DNA of 64,000 nucleotides from Rhynochetos jubatus (GCA_027574665.1 CM050690.1:65753905-65817904); one strand, 5' to 3'. Positions 1 to 12,561 are shown, numbered from the stretch's first letter. A program made the numbers and translations. The notes: a model not told the origin generated them from the letters alone.

Positions 1-3000
1 CTTTGATACAAAGACAGTGCAGCAGTGTGATCTACCTGGGTAAAAAAAATAGTACCCATTAATAACGGGCAAATGCTACAAGCAACGTCTCTCACGGTCT
101 GGGAAAATGAGTTGCACAGCTCTTTCTTTGATAAGTGGGAACATACAAGGGCTGGGAAGTCAGATTTCTTTTCCAAGCTCTGAGGTGAGCCCACTTGTGT
201 TGACCTACCTTTTGGTACTGGCCCACCAAACCGTCTGTTTCCCATCCCAAAGTTTGGTCCCTTCCCCAGTGGGTCAGAGAAGACATTGCATTGGCCTGGT
301 GACATATGCTGTGCCATATGGTGACAATATGACGTATGATATCATATAGTTTGATGACAAAAACCTAAAGATTTTTGAATAATAAATTAATGTGAAATTA
401 TAGTGATATCTTTTTACTATGGTGGGCTACTCTTCTGATATCTTTGAGCATATATTTTCCTCATTAATACTTCTACGCTACATTTTATATAACTGAAGGA
501 CACAACAACAAAAAAATAATCCTTATTCAACCCTAAACAACAATTTTATTTTTTAAATTTTTTGATAACTTGCACTAAAATCTGGTGTGTATTCAGAAGC
601 AGAAAAACAGTTTAGAGTGCAAAACTGTAAAGAGATGTGTTGCCTATCATGCAACACCATGGATCAATATGTCTTTGATTTCTAACTAGCTTCAGTGTAA
701 CACCTTGAAACACAATATTGATGGGCCTGCAGTTAATGATTTATAGTCCCCAAGTGCAATTTTTTTTTCTGATATCAAATAATACAATAAAAAACTGTAA
801 TGGGAAAGGTTACAGTCAAAGGTATCCTTGACATGTTTCTGCACATGTTTCTGTTCTTGATAAAATACTTTTTTACCCAGGAGACTTCTCTTTCAGTCCA
901 GAAATTTAATACTCAGCTTTAACGTAAAGTGACAGACAAAGTGTCACGAGGAAAACACAGGCTCAGCAATACAAAAAAAACCATGAGAAATGCAGGTTCT
1001 TGCGTGAGAGATCTTATGTGTGATATACATGTTCATTCTCTATGGATGACTTGTCGGAGCACTGCAGGCCTGGAGAGAGCGGGCCTGGGTTAAAACAGGA
1101 TTGAGAGGGCTGATGCTTGGTTATGGCACTTTTGGGGTTTAAAGTGACAAGGTTAGAAATTTAACCCCAAGTTAAATTTTTGGGGTTGCAATGGCTAAGG
1201 AGATTACTGTCCCTGCCTTTCCAGCCACTCTCTTGTAAAGGGTACTACACTGCACAGCCCTGCCTACTAATTTAAACTACTACCCACTTGGGTTCAAGTT
1301 GTTGGGCAATCATCTGTGTGATCTCCTGCCTCTTCTAATGTGGTAAAATTTGAGTAAGAACTTGCAGACAGTGGGGGTTTTAACCCGTCCCAACTACTGC
1401 CATTGAAACCAGCAGGAAATGCAAGTAAAAGCCTTACACCCTCAGAGTGCCAAAAAAATTAAAACTGCCCCCTTTCTAATAAAAAAAATCAATAGAATTG
1501 TATAATTTTCCTTGTGGCTTCGAGTAAAAAATATTGGCACACTGGATGTTTACACGTTTCTGGACTGTCTATTTTATTCTGCATGGGTAAACACAAGAAA
1601 TTCCAACACAAGTTACTTACAGACTCTCCTTCAAGACTTGCACTGTAGAGTCACCAGAAGTGACTTTGAATGACAAACTATTTCTGTTGTTCTTGTGAAA
1701 AGCCAGTATGTTACACAGCCTGCCCTTTCTTCCAAATTGCCTGATATAGTTTAATATGCCACCCTGAAAATTTAATTTTAGCGACAAAGATAGTACCTTG
1801 TCATTATCGGTGGAATGCAGGAAGCACAATGACTAATCCCTTAGTCAGTCATTCTTCTACAAATTCTTCAAACCTGTAACAATTTCCCATTATGTCATTC
1901 TTACTAAGACAGATGTGGCTGAGAGATAAGCCCTGGGGAAGAAGGCAAAGTTGCAGAACAATCTTAAATACTCAGAGTAACCTATAGACATTGCCTCTGA
2001 CTAATATTTTTTCTGATTTATAATAATGCATCTTATGCATTAGATCCCATATCCTTAAGACATGAGGAATGAAAGAAATGGAAATGTCATTTTTTTTCAT
2101 ATGCTGGTGAGTTATGTACTTTTAAGTGGGTTCTGCTGCTCAGTGAAACAAGTTTTCTTTGACAGATTGCTCTGCTACTGTATTTGATTTCAATTTCGCA
2201 CTGGATTGTGCCAAGTGAAATCTGTTATGCTTTAAGTTGTAATAAGACTTTCTCCAGCACTGTCCTTATATCAATCATCCCAAGCCTTTTTTTCAGCTAG
2301 ATGCTTAAAAATGAAATGAATACAGGGCTCATATTACAATCCGCTACAGGCTGAAGCCTGGGTAAGTACCCTTCTGCCCTTCATAAGCACTAAGGGGAAA
2401 AGGAGACTACGAATTAAAATTATTTCAGCATAGAGACCCAACTTTTTATGTATTGGAGAGATACCCTGCTTGCTCCCAGTGAGATACCTTGTGAGATGTT
2501 GGACTGCATCCACCTCATTGCAACAGAGACCATCCTACCTTCAAAACAGAAACCTGCTGTCTGGAGGAAGTTGTAGATTGCTGGACTTTTTTTTTTCTCC
2601 TCAGATTTTTTTGTGCATCATTTTAGAGAAAGTTCAGATAACTTTTTGCTGGTAGAAAGCAGCAGGAAACCATCTCAGTTTCAGAGAACCCATCCTGCCG
2701 AAAGCTGAAAGGGCTTGTCTTCTTGCAGCTCCAGGATTGCAGAAGTGAGTGATCATACAAGGCATGGGTTGTTCTTGGCTTCTGTCTGGCTTTCTTCACA
2801 CTGGGAAATGGATAGGGAGGAGCTGTGAGGTGAATGTAGTGCAGTCATCCCTGTAGATTTCCTTAGTGCATGATGGGAACAAAACTCAAGGGAGACGTCT
2901 AAACCTGTAGTCATCAGCTGACACAATGACAAAGGGCCAATCAAAAGCACAGAGCTAAGGGGATGATATTTTCCTAAACTCAGATGGACTCTGATCACTG

Positions 3001-4708
3001 TAGCTCACCCTGGTCATCCTGGGGAGGAACATCCCACAACCCACATGACTACTCTTTGCTTGTCCTCTGACTTCTAGTGACCCATTGTGTGTCCAGACTG
3101 GTCTTCCCTCCATCTCCTGAGCTATGTAAGAAGTACTCCAGAAGGCTGTCTTGATCGTATTAGTGGATATCTGGCTTCTCCAAGAGAAGGAAATATCTCT
3201 TAATACAAATATAAAAATGCAGAAAAGGGCAGTAAATAGAGGGTTTTCTTATCTGCAGTCAATATTATTGCAGGTGGGCTAGTCAGAGTAGAATTAGAAG
3301 TTTCAATTAACGGGATTCATTCTTCCAAAATTTGCCTGAATGTCAGTTAACAAGTCTAATGCAGCAAATCTTTTGCCATTTGGTAACACATGCTGAAGAT
3401 TTTAGTTTTTCTTTTGGTAGAACACTTTGCTTATGATTTCAAAGTGACTTGAAATAGCTAAGGTAGAATAAAAGAGCTTTGGTGTTTTTTTTAAAAGGCA
3501 TTTTTCTTTCCATTTTTCCTCATATTTTACTTATGATGGACTTTGCAATATCTATGCAACACTGTAAAGCTGCCACTGGAATCTTTTAAAGTGTTTCCTG
3601 CAAATGGCTTATCTGCTCAGCCGTCATTACCTTCAGCCACATTTCTTTTTCTACACTCTTTCCATTACCGTATAATTTTATTTTACTGTATCTTGCCCCT
3701 TCAGTGTTAGTACAACAATTGCTTACTTTGGAAATGACTCCTGGCTATCCTGTATTCAGAGTGAATTGATATAAAAATTATGTTCTGCGGGTCCTTTTTT
3801 ACTCTTCTGGTCCTTGTCACTTCATTTTCTGTTGAGTGAGAATATTTCCCTAATATTTGTTTTATCCACATGATTGCTTCCCCCAAAACTTCTTCTGTCT
3901 ATATTGTCTCCTACTATGTTTTATCATTTAAATGTGAGTACTTTTCTTTCTTGCATTGATCTAATAAATTCCTTGTATCTTGGGATACTATTTTTCTTGT
4001 TTGTGGAGTTCTGTGTGCAAGCAGGAAGACTCCTGCATTAATCCCTAATAATCTCAGTTCTACAATGGGCTAATTGAGAGCCAAAGGTTGGTAACAATTG
4101 TGCTCTGGCATTTATATCACTGTGCTATCTTAGCTCCTTCTGATGTCAAAGAAATCTGTTGCAATGTCCCATGAATTCCTGCCACAATAGAGGAGTCTTA
4201 CTGGTATATTTTACATAGTGGAGGTTTTTTGTTTGTATTGTTTTTTTTTAATGCAGGTTTTTTACTTACATATTACCTGCCAGTAAACATGTGATTCAGC
4301 AGGATTATGGCTCATGAGTAAAAGAAAGGGAGGTTTACCCCTAAGGAAAATTTTGTTTTGTTTTTCTGGTGTACGTGTTTTACTTTTAATGATATAAGTT
4401 TTGTAATGCATGGATTATGTGCACAGAAAAACACTATTACTGTGGGAGTTATTCAGTCCGTAATGATGTCCTGTTTAATTCTGTTCTGTCTTTTTCTTGC
4501 CTGTCCCACACATTTTGGGTCCTATTTAGGACCCCGTATAACTTTAGGTCAAAACAGATTCTAAAGAAGAGCCAAGTGGTTTTGATGACTGGGTTACATT
4601 CTGGCTCCATTAGAATCGATAGTTTTGCTACTGATGCCCTGGAATTACCTAAGATACTTAAGGAAGTAATGTAGTTGATCAAAATATAGCTCTTCCCTTA
4701 TCATGGCG
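1..4708. other. Unique AT-rich non-coding sequence
   Basis: I see no recognisable gene or interspersed repeat in this stretch. All open frames are short (under about 85 codons), overlap frames on the other strand, and show no domain or convincing coding bias. Short T and A runs occur throughout. The sequence is compatible with an intron or intergenic DNA of a bird genome. Confidence 0.6.
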
Positions 4709-4821
4709 TCATAGAATCATAGGATCATAGAATCATAGAATGGTTTGGGTTGGAAGGAAGCTTAAAGATCATCTACTTCAAACCTCCCTGCCATGGGCAG
4801 GGACACCCTCCACTAGACCAG
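4709..4821 (-). mobile_element. CR1 LINE fragment, 3' end only (copy a)
   Basis: This is the extreme 3' end of a chicken-repeat-1 non-LTR retrotransposon in reverse orientation. Read on the plus strand it opens with about four units of the CR1 tail repeat (TCATAGAA/TCATAGGA) at 4709-4741. The typical GGTTTGGGTTGGAAGG block follows, then the CCATGGGCAGGGACACCCTC block, and similarity stops near 4821. Such severe 5' truncation is usual for CR1, which is copied from its 3' end by target-primed reverse transcription. Only untranslated or extreme C-terminal sequence remains, so it codes for nothing. The family call is firm; the 5' boundary is uncertain by about 15 bases. Confidence 0.93.
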
Positions 4822-5175
4822 ACTACTTATGCCATTTCTGCCAAAGAAATGCCAAAAAATGTTTTCTTCCTATATATTTTACTTTATCTGGTACTCAGAT
4901 CAAGACATCACAGTCCTTATGTCACAGAAGCAACATTAATTCATGTGGACTCTGCAATATCCCCAGTCCCTTGCTGGGCCATGGTCTTGATTTGCATACT
5001 TTGCTCTCTTAGAAAACTTGAAGATACCTGGAAACAACCAGAGTATCCTGCTGATGACTAGGAGAACAAATGGATGTGGTCAAACAGAGGCAGCTTCCTG
5101 TGTGGTTCCACTTAAATGGAACGGTTTGAGCCTTTCAACAGTTTTTTCTTCAGCAGTGAACATGACCATTATATA
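4822..5175. other. Unique spacer between two CR1 fragments
   Basis: This spacer of about 354 bases separates two CR1 tails that both lie on the minus strand. I see no repeat signature or gene in it. Both flanking elements carry their own 3' tail, so the spacer is host DNA between two independent insertions and not the interior of one interrupted element. Confidence 0.55.
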
Positions 5176-5566
5176 TAGAATCATGGAATCACAGACCGAT
5201 TTGGGTTGGAAGGGACCTTAAACCCCATTTAGTTCCAACCCCACTGCCATGGGCAGGGACACCCTCCACTAGACCAGGTTGCTCAAAGCCTCATCCAGCC
5301 TGGCCTTGGACACTGCCAGGGATGGGGCACCCACAGCTTCTCTGGGCAACCTGTGCCAGTGCCTCACCACCCTCTCTGGGAAGATTTTCTTCCTGACATC
5401 CAGTCTAAATCTCCCTGCTTTCAGTTCATACCCATTACCCCTTGTCCTGTCACTACAGGCCCTTGTAAAAAGTCGTCCCCAGCTTCATTGTAAGCCCACT
5501 TCAGGTACTGGAAGGCTGCAATGAGGTCTCTGCAGAGCCTTCTCTTTTCCAGGCTGAACAAGCCTA
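5176..5566 (-). mobile_element. CR1 LINE fragment, 3' UTR plus end of ORF2 (copy b)
   Basis: This is a minus-strand CR1 copy of roughly 390 bases. On the plus strand it begins with a decayed tail repeat (TAGAATCATGGAATCACAG). The GGTTGGAAGGGACCTTAAA block follows, then the part complementary to the last codons of ORF2 (CTTGTCCTGTCACTACAGGC and CCAGGCTGAACAAGCC are recognisable). Similarity to CR1 fades at about 5566. Indels and substitutions break the reading frame, so no protein can be made. Being longer than copy a and having its own tail, it is a separate insertion. The element is 5'-truncated, as most CR1 copies are. Confidence 0.94.
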
Positions 5567-8500
5567 AGTAGTTTTATAGCCCTCCCCAAATACAGGATAG
5601 GGCTGGAGGGAAGCTGGGGCAGAAGCACTTACATGGAACTTCCACATTTCTCTGCTGTAGCCCCAGCAGGGCACTGTGCCAGCCCAGACTGCTGTCTATT
5701 GCACATGCTCTGCACAGTTGCTTAATGCAAGGGTAGAAAATACGATATGTTCATGAGGTGGGGTTTTGGTGCATGCCCAAATGCACTGTGTAACATGTCT
5801 GCGGGAGGCCCACTGCCTGCTGGATGTATTTGCTGCATGGTCTACGTATATAAACTGCATTTGCAAATAGACTTCCATGTGGGGCTTTGTGACAATGGCT
5901 GAGTAAGACCTGCTGTTCTGGTGGGGCTGAGGAACACGCAGGGGTTCTGGTGAGATGCACAGTACCTGATTTTCCACCTGTTTTAGGTTGCCATTAGCCA
6001 ATTCAGAATTAACCTGCTGATAGCACCTGAGAGGGTTTTGTCATACTGGCGTAATTTCTTCATACGGAACACAGATGGTGTATCATCTGAATGTGAGTTT
6101 ATAGTACAGATTGAAGGGAGATGTAAAAGCCCTTTGTCCCAAAAATTCAGTGTTCAAACTACGTTCTTGGCAATGGTACTCTGGAAAAAAGCTGTATAAT
6201 CTCCCCTTTTACCAAACAGATTTCCTAAGAACTGATCTGAGGCCTGTAGCAGTAGTTAAACTGATTATTCTGCGATCTACTACATGTTTGTGTAGCTGTG
6301 CTGGCTCATGTTATGGATATGGGAGGGGTGATAATCAGCAGGAGGGCAGATAAGAAAAATCTTTCCCATCTGAGGATCTCGTTCCATATGTTTGCTTCAA
6401 CAACAAAGTTGGCTTGAGAAATCTCTCTTCCTCCACAGCCATTCATTCATTCATACAATTTTTCCCACCCTCCTCTGCAGCCACCACCCTTTCAATGGTG
6501 CTGATAGAAGTGCTCATGGGACATGCTGCAAACCAGGTTGCAGACAGGAGTGAACGGCATATGCAGATGAGGGCTGTGGCACAGAAGAGAAACGGGCAGC
6601 TCATGGGAGAGATGAACGGGAACTTCTAAACCAGCTTTGCCAAGAAGAAAATATGTTGTTAACTACAGCTTTCAGTGTTGCTAATAAAACCATTCCCTTG
6701 TGTATGTAGCTGCATGTGCCATGAAAACGACAGATTTGTACAAGTGCACAGTATACAAGAAAGACATTTTGAATGGGCAACAGAGGTGGAGCAAACTGCA
6801 TATGGACTTGGAGAAGATGGCAAGGCAGAACATTGCTTAGTTATCTGTTTGCTTGGCATGGGTAGGGATTTATGGGGGAAAAATGGAGTACTTGGGAGGA
6901 ATCTGATTCACTAGAAAGCTGTCTGGTGTCTTGACTATACATATAGAGTCATGGCAGAAGGATTGAAAAGTGTCAGTGAATTGGCATGGTTGGAAGGGTA
7001 AAAGAGAGCTGTTGTGGGCAATCAGGCAGCATTAACTAGTCCAAATTAAACTTGCTGTATGACAGGTACTGTACTAAAAACTATTGTGATCCTGAAATAT
7101 TTGCATGGTAAGATACAAGAAGATCCAGTGCAGATGTGATGAGCCACAGAGAGCCTTGAAAATGAAAAGTTTAAAGAGACCTGTGCACTGATGGCTATCC
7201 CAGTAACCAAGTATTGACCTTAATGAATTCACTTTGCATGCCTTCCCTTCAGAGAGTTCATATGCAAACCTCTGAGGTGTGAGTGCTCACCTCTCACACT
7301 ACCTGCTAGAGGCATATTGGGCAATAGCCTGTCCAGCTTACCCAGAGTTTGGCAGGTAAGTTTTTCTCATGGATATGTGAGCTATTTTTAGATAATTCAG
7401 CTGGCACCTTTCTAAAGGCCCTATGAGTTAGGAATGCTCATCTCAAAGCATGTATGTTTGTTTCTTCTTCAAGGCAAGCAAAACTGTCAGGAATCAACAG
7501 AGAGATTTATGAGCCTTGCTGGAAATGGTGAGTTTCCCCGGCATGTCGTCAGCAGGGAAGAGTGTAGGAAGGGACGTGCTCTCCCCTTGCATGAGCCCTG
7601 AGGGGAAGACTTGTGCAGATAGTGACTATGGGAACCAGTTCTTTAGTACTTGCCTGTCAATAAAATATTCAATATCCCCTCTGGAATGTGCCTGCAGACT
7701 GTTCCTGGGGATTTAGAAGTGCGGAAGATGATAACAGGAAATAAGAAAGCCACCTCATTTTGGAAAAGGCAGCATGAATTCACCTCTGGGGAGATGGAGG
7801 GGGTCCGTACATGCTTTCTGGAAAGTTTTGAATCAGAATTTCTTCTCAAGAGTTGGAAAAAGGGCTCACTCCCCATTCTCACTGAATGGCCTTTCTTCCC
7901 TGTAAGGAATTAACTCAAAGAAAGTATAAATCCATACATTTCCAGTCCCATGTATAATGGCAAAACCTCTCTTTTTGAATGTCAGGCACTTATGTGTTTA
8001 TAAACTGAATGCCTGGTAAGACTTTATTGTATTGTTAACTATTTTGATGACTGTGATTCTGAGCAGATCAGGATCTCTCTGTGTTTGATGCTGTACAAGA
8101 ACAGGATGTAAAGGCGGTCCCTGTCCCCAAAAAGCATGTGCACCCTGGATGTTAGACAGCCCACAGAGGTGTACAGATGAACAACTGAGCACAGTGGAGA
8201 TCTGGTGGAAGCACCGTCAGAATGGGAGACAGGTGACCTCATCCTAATCTCCAGGTTAAGACCTTGTGTTGCATCTTGGCAAGGGAAACTTCTCCAAAGA
8301 GAATGAAGAAGTTGCTCTGTGGCTGCAAACTGGTCATCTTCCAAGAGCAAGGGGATGTGGTGGTTATAAAGGTGCAGCCAGGTTATAAGGTTGCTATGGG
8401 AAGGTAACATCATGGGAGAGGGAGGCTGGTGCCCTTTCTGTTCTTCGGGATCTCATCACACTTTCATGCAAACAGCTGGCAAAACTCGTGAGCTAAATGG

Positions 8501-8749
8501 GACCCAGCAGGAGCAGCAGAGGCCTGGGGACCAGATGCCATCCTTGAAACCATTCTTTGGACCTGCCAGGCATCTGGTAGGCAGTGTGTCACGTGGGCTG
8601 TCTGAGATAGAGCAGCTGGCAGGCTTGTTGGTACACACCTTTTTTTCCATTCCTGAATTCCTGGGTGGTCAGGCGTATTGCCACATGGGTGCCAGTTAGT
8701 GCCTGGGTAGCTCCACACCAGCTACAGTGCATACACGCTGCTCCTTGGC
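5567..8749. other. Unique sequence without a recognised gene
   Basis: No known gene or repeat family is recognised. The reading frames seen here (up to 124 codons, e.g. 8039-8413 on the minus strand) overlap other frames and lack domain signatures. The only exon-like configuration is 7253-7355, listed separately with low confidence. Confidence 0.5.
7253..7355 (+). other. Candidate exon (acceptor plus consensus donor), unconfirmed
   Basis: A pyrimidine-rich acceptor (CCTTCCCTTCAG, AG at 7251-7252) is followed 103 bases later by a perfect donor consensus CAG|GTAAGT (GT at 7356-7357). The frame starting at 7254 is open for all 34 codons to the donor; the other two frames have stops. I do not recognise the encoded peptide. 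An open frame of this length is expected about half the time by chance, so the donor match carries most of the weight. It could equally be a non-coding RNA exon or a decoy splice pair. Confidence 0.15.
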
Positions 8750-9130
8750 AAACATCATTGTGGAACTGGGGTTGGCCTTGAGGATGTAGGAGGATAGTGG
8801 GGAAGATCTTGAAGATGCTGTAGGGAGCACAGGAGAGAGAGTGATAGCTGAGGCTGTGGCTGCAGGAGGCAGGGGATGTGGGGAGAAACTGAAGGGGTTA
8901 TGGTGTGGTCTAGCTAGGGGAGTTGGGGGACCCTGGAGTGCTGCAGTTGGGGTGAAGTAGGCTGACTGTAGTTTGGGTGTGACCTGTATTTGAGATCTAT
9001 GGTATTGTGTACGAAAATTCAGTAACCAAGGACATTGCAATAAAGGGGGAAGGGACCTGGTCAAGATGTATAAAAAGATGGGGAGGTGGTTATGGAGGAG
9101 GCGAGAACATTGTGGAGTGTAGGAGGGAAA
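8750..9130. repeat. G-rich, purine-skewed patch
   Basis: The plus strand here is strongly enriched in GGA, GGGG and TGG and poor in C. Several G3-G5 runs fall close together (around 8870-8935 and near 9050). The skew removes stop codons from the complementary strand, which explains a 206-codon minus-strand open frame (8696-9316) with no recognisable domain. I see no tandem unit. The patch could form G-quadruplexes with long loops, which is inference only. Confidence 0.5.
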
Positions 9131-10955
9131 AGGATGTACTATGGAAAGAATCACATTAGGAAATAAGGCCCTTTGTGGCCTACTACTTATCTTGAACTGG
9201 GGATTCTTCAAGCATTGTCCATACAGACTGTATCCAGCCTTGCCCTGGATCCTGCCTCTAGAAAAAAGTAGGTTTTCTTTCCTTATTTTGAAAAAACAGA
9301 CTAATAGCCATGGCACAATCCACAGGCTTCCAGAGAATGGATAATGTATGCCAGCTAGAACTAATCCAATTATAATTTAATTGTCAAAGATTTGTTTTAA
9401 TTTACCATAATGGTGTAGGCCCCCACTCACAGATCCATCATTTTCATTTGTGCTTTATCAGAAATCCTGAATTCCCATACTGTCAGCTGGAAGTAGCAGT
9501 TCACTGGAAAGGCGAGAGCCTGTCCTCACAGATTCCATTTGCAGATATAAGAGATTTCTGTGTGTATCTCCCTGAAAACATGAACACTAGATGATTATTT
9601 GTTAATATTTAGTAATTTTAGTTATGTTAGCACTTCTTGAGGAAGTGTGGCTTGAGAGTTGCTTCTTCAGCTGAGGAATGGAACAGTGACTAGAAGATCA
9701 CAGAGGAATAATTTCCTGAGATATCTCTCATGCCTGTCACTGTGGTGTCTAAGTGACACGTAGTGCAACAGCACTGCCAGGAATTTGAAAGCATTGCCAC
9801 CATTTTCATAACTGGTTATGCTCTTGTTTACTGCTGACTTTGATCAAGAGTTTTGCTCCAGATTGACAGAGTATGAGACATCTGTAATTAAAACTAAAGT
9901 TAGCAAAAATATTTTTCTACACAGAAGCAGCAGTGGCAGTTAACACTGAAAGTCCTGCAAAAAAGGGTGAGAATAGGGTCTGATTCAAGTGTGTGTTTGA
10001 TGCTGAACAGACCCCACACCAGGATTGTTTCCTCACAACCTTTTTGAGTGACACTTAACTATTGTTTACCCTCTCTGAGCCTTAGTTTCCTGCCTCAAAT
10101 TCCTACCTTTGTACATGTCCTGGGAGGATGAACCTACTGAAGGCTCTGTAGTTCTTTCATATGCCACAGGCAGCCATAAAACATATGCTTCCATTATTTT
10201 TTATCAGGTAGAATAAATCAAGTAAAGAAGCTGAGGATGGAGCACTGCTACCAGAAGCCTTGCTCTTCAGCAAAGAAAACCCCTTGGTCTCAAGCTGCAG
10301 ACATGACTGAAATTCCCTGCTAACTTTGACTCTGGCAGAGTTACAACAGGGAAGAAAACTTGCCTCAGTCTCTTCCACTCTATTCAGGTAATCACCTAAT
10401 TTTAAATCCTCTCCTTGCATGCTCATGCTGTAATATGAGCTGCTGACTGCAGGCATGTATGGTGAAGTGCTCAGGTAAGAAAAAAATGCTACAATTGATT
10501 TTTTGCAGTCACTTAACTTGCAAGGGGATGTTTATGTAAGATACAGTAGGGACCTGTTCTCCCAGCTAAGAATTGTGCTTTCACATCAAAGACATTAAAC
10601 TTTGGCTTGTCATCTGTCACAGCAAGATTTTTACTCTTTTTTTTTAATACCCAGACTCATTGCTAAACCTACATAATCCTGAAACGTAACTTTTAAATGT
10701 GATTTATGATTATGATTAGATTTATTGTATCAAGTTGCTGTTGTAAAACCCCTTGTTTTCCTAGGAAGGTGGGGTTGTAAATATCCTGGGAACAGGAGAA
10801 CTGGGATGATATTGCACAGTTTGTTCTAAAAGTTTTTAATTTCAAAGCCAATTAGAAGAAATAACACCACCACTCCCCACCCCGTAACAAAAACCCCAAC
10901 AACTGTCACATAACAAAATCCCATGTAATGTTTAGTTATCTAATGGCAGTAGATT
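9131..10955. other. Unique AT-rich sequence, nothing recognised
   Basis: This stretch holds no recognised gene or interspersed repeat. A minus-strand frame of 99 codons (10157-10456) has no domain signature and no supporting splice context that I can see. Confidence 0.5.
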
Positions 10956-10971
10956 AAAAAAAAAAAAAAAA
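10956..10971. repeat. Poly(A) tract, 16 bases
   Basis: This is an uninterrupted run of 16 A. It is not preceded by recognisable retroposon sequence and no target-site duplication is evident, so I list it as a simple homopolymer. Confidence 0.9.
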
Positions 10972-11346
10972 GCTGAGCACAAAACAGACGGTAGGAGCCA
11001 GAAAAAGAAGGCACAGATTCAAGTTTTAACTGTGAGAACAAAAACGTTTTCAGAGCGACTGTCAGCTTCCCCAGATGTGAAGTGCATAGGATCTAAATTG
11101 TAAGATTGCTGGGAAATCAGATGGAGCTTTCACCCCTTCCCCTTGCTCACAGGGGGCATTGTGTGAAATGAGAATACTGCAGATATTTTGCAAAATAAAT
11201 TTATCAACGCCTCAGACCGTAGCTTGCAGCTGCCAAAGGTCTGGATTGTATTCAGGAGATTGTAGGAAGTCATGCAAAACAAAAGTGAAAAAGAAAAACA
11301 AATGTTTTTCCAACATAAACCCTTGTAGTGGTGTTTTCACTTCGGG

Positions 11347-11408
11347 GCTGCCATCTTGCTATAACCCTGGGATAGGAGCTTGCGACTGTGTGTACGTGCA
11401 CATGCGTA
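11347..11408. promoter_or_regulatory. YY1-like site with nearby NRF1-like palindrome
   Basis: GCTGCCATCTTG at 11347-11358 matches the YY1 core GCCATCTTG. About 40 bases on, TGCACATGCGTA (11397-11408) matches the NRF1 consensus YGCGCAYGCGCR at all but two positions. Both mismatches are the TpG/CpA changes expected from CpG decay. Local CpG content is raised compared with the surroundings. Such pairs are typical of housekeeping or retroelement promoters, but no transcription unit is visible, so the assignment is speculative. Confidence 0.2.
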
Positions 11409-12511
11409 GCAGCTCGCTGAAGCCTTTACTGATAAACAATTGTCCCTAAGTATTCCTGTTTTGAATATGTAGAGCACCCGGGGAACAAGCTCCTTGTGTG
11501 TGGCTGAGCAAGAAAAAACACTGCCTTTCCCCCAGCCTGGATCCTGTACATAGGTCACCCTATTCCCACCAAACTTGCTGGACACCGCTTCCTCTCTCAT
11601 AACCGATATTTCCTTTCTGAATTCCCATGCTTACGAGGCAGTTTGAAGCAGGTCATGATGATACAATTTTGTCTGCTCATCAATAGGCGTAGAGGTGTTT
11701 TGTGTGCAGGAGAGCACCAGGGACACACTGCATAGCACAGACTGCCTACAGAGGTAATTTGGGGAATACAGATCTATCTTGCTTCTCTAGGGGAGAGAGA
11801 GGAAGGACAGCCCTTGGCTGGGGGTAGGACTGTTCTTGGGGAGAGAGGCCCCTCCAAGTGAGGTTGGGAGAGAGGACAGGCTCTCTCCAGGGAGGCTGCG
11901 TGGGTCTTCAAGAGTGCTCTTTGCAGGGATGTAACTTGACAGTGATTATGCTGCAGTAAATCTACATCCCGATCCACTGGGAGGAATTGGGAGTTCAGTC
12001 AGGGTTCAAGAGTTGTCCTCAGTCAGCTGGGCCTCTCCTGGCATTTTCAGCAGGACTTTTGAAGTGTTTGACTCTGAAGTGCTCTAATCACAGGAAGAGG
12101 ACAACAGGAAACCTCACCTCGGGAGAGCTGGTCAGTGGGAAGGGCCAGCCTAGCAGAAGTAAACAAAAATATTTTAATTGCCTGTGAGAATATCAAACGG
12201 AAAAGTGGGAGGGAGAGCTGGCAGTTTGCTCACCGTCGAGACTGCTGAAATGTCCCTAGGAAGTCGGGAGAGTGAGGTGGGATGTTGGTGTCCTGTGCCA
12301 TTTCCATGTTTATCTTTTGAGTAATCTTTTGTTGAACAGCCGACTCCTCCGCACTCCAGGAATATGCACGCTGAGCACCGAAATTACAGTTCTGTCTGGG
12401 CCTTTTGTCATTGCACTGAGAAACAGCCTGAGGGCCTGACAAAATCTGTTCCAGTGTCTTCACTCAAATACCTAAAAATGTCACTTCTATTATTTTATTT
12501 TATTTTGACAG

Positions 12512-12561
12512 ATGGATACGGTGCATCTGACTGTGACCAGAATTCAGTGGTTATGTTAAAA
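12512..12561 (+). other. Candidate 50-nt exon, unconfirmed
   Basis: A T-rich tract (12488-12507) ends in GACAG with AG at 12510-12511. It is followed by 50 bases and then a good donor, AAAA|GTAAGG (GT at 12562-12563). One of the three frames is open across the segment (Gly-Tyr-Gly-Ala-Ser-Asp-Cys-Asp-Gln-Asn-Ser-Val-Val-Met-Leu-Lys). I cannot assign this peptide to a protein. The length fits a small cassette exon. Chance is a serious alternative because splice-like pairs around short open frames are common in 64 kb. Confidence 0.18.

Noticed and set aside
7272-7300. Short palindromic words GAGGTG...CACCTC
   Set aside because: Arms of 6-7 bases are expected many times by chance in 64 kb.
8696-9316. 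206-codon minus-strand open frame
   Set aside because: Explained by G-rich strand skew that removes stop codons on the complement; low-complexity Pro/Ser/Leu-rich peptide with no domain.
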